Notes under the pieces: generated by a model | Database searches by the model: none | What the model saw: the letters and a program-made list of their open reading frames with translations, nothing else | Told to the model about the DNA's origin: nothing | Translations under genes and position numbers: made by a program | NCBI GenBank assembly: GCA_905221605.1 | Contig: CAJNDS010002270.1 | Location: 492,435 to 528,890 of the forward strand | Origin: Symbiodinium natans | Taxonomy: Eukaryota > Sar > Dinophyceae > Suessiales > Symbiodiniaceae | Length of the DNA stretch: 36,456 nt | Direction of reading: 5' to 3' | In this document: positions 33,766 through 36,456 of the stretch, piece after piece | Numbering within the stretch: the first letter of the stretch is position 1 | How the letters are laid out: each line of letters opens with the position of its first letter

Positions 33766-33769
33766 ACAG

Positions 33770-33855
33770 ACTGTACAGCCTCAGAGTGTCCTACTGTGCA
33801 TACCTAGGCTGGGCACTCTGATAGGATTCCTGACCCTTGAGGCGGCTGCGGGCAA
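33770..33855 (+). CDS. Candidate exon, unknown product
   Basis: Acceptor CGTTCATGTACAG, frame TVQPQSVLLCIPRLGT, LIGFLTLEAAAG, donor GGCAA|GTGAGC (consensus). Phase 0 to phase 2. Strong splice edges on both sides. Confidence 0.5.
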
Positions 33856-33859
33856 GTGA

Positions 33860-34471
33860 GCGAGGAAAGAAAAATACAAATTTGTTAAGTTTACCTGTAA
33901 CTCCGTATCAGTTTTGTGGGGCCCCTGCAGGGTCCCAGGAAGGGACCAAGCAGGGCAGCCCCCCCAACTAGAAAAACCTAGATGAATTTAGAATCTGTCC
34001 CCATGTGCTTGCATAAAGGCCCACGGGAGGGGGACCCAAGGACCCCCCGGGGCAACCGGCACCCCGAGAACCAACGCGGATCCTGCAAAAACAGGGCGAC
34101 CGACCCAAGGACCGGCGGAGGGTGGGAGAAGCGGGCGACCGACCCAAAGACCGGCGGAGGAGGAAGTTTTAAAACTTGCGTTTTGCGTTGTTCTATACGT
34201 CCTGTTGAGTCGGGCCTTTTTTGCTTTGTTCTAAGCGTCAAAGTGGGCAGATTCCAAATTCCACCGAATCCCGGTGCCCTATGCTCCCTTAGAAGGGCCC
34301 CCATGGCTCAAATCCTTCGGCTAATCCAGGGCATTTAGCCTTGCGAGCAGCACAACGGCAAAGTTTGGATTGCGAGCCAGGGGTCGGTCAGAAGAGCGTT
34401 TGGAAGCGAGGCTTCAAACGGCGCGCGAGGTTCACGAAGCGGGTTGGTTGGGGTCACACGCCCGACATGAC
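33860..34471. other. Stretch without recognised gene
   Basis: Contains a 28-bp direct repeat GGGCGACCGACCCAAGGACC.. at 34096 and 34134, and a GC-rich stretch rich in CCCACGGGAGGGGGACCC. Overlapping plus (33982-34338) and minus (33978-34304) ORFs are both low-complexity (Pro/Arg/Gly) and neither is convincing. Confidence 0.5.
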
Positions 34472-36119
34472 GAACACCTCAAAAACATAGGCAAACGATG
34501 GAGCAAAGACAACAGAAACGAAGAAGCACGCAAAGAACAATGAAATCAGAAATACAAGCAAAATAGGTCACGGAGTTTCTCTCCTACTCAGGCAGAACAA
34601 ATTAAAAGGAGAACAGCTCAAAAACATAGGCAAATGCTATGCCAAAAAACACGAACAAGCATGCAAACAGCAATGCAAACGGAAATAAAAGCAACGTAGG
34701 TGACGGAGTTCTTTCTCCCACCCAGGCATAGGACAAAAGAAGAACACCTCAAAAACACAGGCAAATGCTTGATCAAAACCCAGAGAAACGACAAAGGACG
34801 CAAAGAATGAAAACGGAAATAAATCCAAGGTAGCGGACGGAGTTTTACCTCCTGCCCAGGCATAGGAGAAAAGAGGAACGCCTCAAAAAGAGAGGCAAAT
34901 GCTGGATCAAAAGCAACACAAACGCAGAAGGAGGCAAAGAGCAATGAAATCAGAAATACAAGCAAAATAGGTCACGGAGTTTCTCTCCTACTCAGGCAGA
35001 ACAAATGTGCAAACAGCAATGCAAACGGAAATAAAAGCAATGTAGGTGACGGAGTTCTATCTCCCGCCCAGGCATAGGACAAAAGAAGAACACCTCAAAA
35101 ACACAGGCAAACGCTTGATCAAAACCCAGAGAAACGACAAAGGACGCAAAGAATGAAAACGGAAATAAAACCAAGGTAGCGGACGGAGTTTTACCTCCTG
35201 CCCAGGCATAGGAGAAAAGAGGAACACCTCAAAAAGAGAGGCAAATGCTGGATCAAAAGCAACACAAACGCAGAAGGAGGCAAAGAGCAATGAAATCAGA
35301 AAGAAATACAAGCAAAATAGGTCACGGAGTTTCTCTCCTACTCAGGCAGAACAAATTAAAAGGAGAACAGCCCAAAAACATAGGCAAATGCTATGCCAAA
35401 AAACACGAACAAGCATGCAAACAGCAATGCAAACGGAAATAAAAGCAATGTAGGTGACGGAGTTCTATCTCCCACCCAGGCATAGGACAAAAGAAGAACA
35501 CCTCAAAAACACGGGCAAATGCTTGATCAAAACCCAGAGAAACGACAAAGGACGCAAAGAACAATGAAAACGGACATAAAACCAAAGTAGCGGACGGAGG
35601 TTTACCTCCTGCCCAGGCATATGTCCTGCCCAGGCATAGGAGAAAAGAGGAACACCTCAAAAAGAGAGGCAAATGCTGGAACAAATGTCAACACAAATGC
35701 AGAAGCAGGCAAAGAACAATGAAATCAGAAATACCAGCAAAATAGGTCATGGAGTTTCTCTCCTACCCAGGCATAACAAAAGGAGAACAGCCCAAAAACA
35801 TAGGCAAATGCTCTGCCAAGAAACACGAACAAGCTTGCAAACAGCAATGCAAACGGAAATAAAAGCAACAAGGTGACGGACCTCTATCTCCACCCAGGCA
35901 CAGGACAAAAGAAGAACACCTCAAAAACACAGGCAAATGCTTGATCAAAACCCAGAGAAACGACAAAGGACGCAAAGAACAATGAAAACGGAAATAAAAC
36001 CAAGGTAGCGGACGAAGTTTTACCTTCTGCCCAGGCATAGGAGAAAAGAGGAACACCTCAAAAAGAGAGGCAAATGCTGGATCAAAAGCAACACAAACGC
36101 AGAAGGAGGCAAAGAGCAG
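34472..36119. repeat. Higher-order satellite of three about 135-bp monomers
   Basis: Monomers begin GAACACCTC/GAACAGC.C at 34472, 34611, 34742, 34876, 35088, 35222, 35365, 35496, 35650, 35785, 35914 and 36051. Three types (B about 131, A about 134, C about 139 bp) follow in the order B-A-C, giving a unit of about 405-420 bp. One unit has a deletion fusing C to the middle of B near 35005, and one has a small duplication (CCTGCCCAGGCATA) near 35612. Minus ORFs rich in Phe/Leu/Cys are carried in several frames and are shadows. Confidence 0.9.
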
Positions 36120-36158
36120 TGCGTCTGAACAAGGACAACACAAGAGCACCTTTAAAAC

Positions 36159-36162
<4 letters not shown>

Positions 36163-36245
<83 letters not shown>

Positions 36246-36372
36246 ACACACACACACGCACACACACACCACACACACACACCACACACACACACCACAC
36301 ACACACCACACACACAACACACACACCACACACACACAACACACACACACACAACACACCACACACACACAC

Positions 36373-36403
<31 letters not shown>

Positions 36404-36456
36404 CACACACACACACACAACACACACACACACACACAGCACACACACACACACCA
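36163..36456. repeat. CA microsatellite
   Basis: (CA)n with CACC, AACA and GACA interruptions running off the right edge. It abuts the last truncated C monomer after a short junction AACAAGGACAACACAAGAGC. Minus Val/Cys ORFs through it are artefacts. Confidence 0.97.

Noticed and set aside
34298-34318. CCCCCATGGCTCAAATCC as a dinoflagellate spliced-leader relic
   Set aside because: Shares only CCAT and GGCTCAA with the known leader; the central TTTT is missing and no retroposed cDNA follows.
34618-35684. Several 60-115 aa minus ORFs rich in Phe/Leu/Cys
   Set aside because: Shadows of the satellite monomers. The same DNA is read in different frames in different units, so no frame is conserved.
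35763-36452. 229-aa minus ORF rich in Val and Cys
   Set aside because: It is the translation of the CA microsatellite followed by satellite monomers. Similar hydrophobic strings appear in several frames because monomer lengths are not multiples of three.
1-36456. CRISPR array, prokaryotic operon, rRNA or intact snRNA gene
   Set aside because: None of the repeats has regular spacers of CRISPR type. There are no ribosome-binding-site-led gene runs, and no rRNA or intact snRNA sequence was recognised.

Overview
This window looks like nuclear DNA of a eukaryotic alga, most likely a dinoflagellate. The plant/algal telomere heptamer (TTTAGGG, or CCCTAAA on the other strand) occurs in roughly seventy short interstitial tracts, in both orientations, from about 1.6 to 33.6 kb. 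Other support comes from a long RCC1-like repeat ORF, a reverse transcriptase remnant of a type I associate with dinoflagellate genomes, a decayed U6 snRNA copy, and many very short exon-like islands with spliceosomal GT..AG edges. No bacterial gene organisation, operon, CRISPR array, rRNA or tRNA was seen. The assignment to a dinoflagellate is inference.

Layout. 0-1.4 kb: minisatellite and a composite satellite. 1.6-2.7 kb: telomere-type tracts around three short coding islands. 3.3-4.6 kb: the only long uninterrupted ORF, a Cys-rich RCC1-like repeat protein of 440 aa. 4.8-13.6 kb: dense telomere-type tracts, mostly 40-130 bp, alternating with short protein-like islands, plus an AT-rich island at 6.85-7.3 kb. 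13.6-16.8 kb: a zone with almost no telomere tracts, holding several candidate exons and a 128-bp inverted repeat. 16.8-26.6 kb: dense tracts again, a U6 pseudogene and several small foldback or MITE-like elements. 27-31.3 kb: the best multi-exon model, a minus-strand ORF, more foldback elements and the RT remnant. 31.9-33.2 kb: a minus-strand acidic coding region. 34.5-36.1 kb: a three-monomer higher-order satellite. 36.16 kb to the end: a CA microsatellite.

Main idea. The short islands between telomere-type tracts read as exons, mostly on the plus strand, and the tracts as intron ends. C-rich CCCTAAA repeats often sit just before an AG acceptor; G-rich GTTTAGGG repeats often start right at the donor. 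Several neighbouring islands join with matching phase (22998-24158, 29501-30362, 10346-10703, 28816-28997, 6131-6415). Three introns share a GTCTACTT...CCCTAAA block, which suggests mobile introner-like elements carrying telomere repeats. Exon calls rest on open frames, protein-like composition and splice signals read by eye. No homology search or RNA evidence was available, so most products are unnamed and individual exon edges are provisional.
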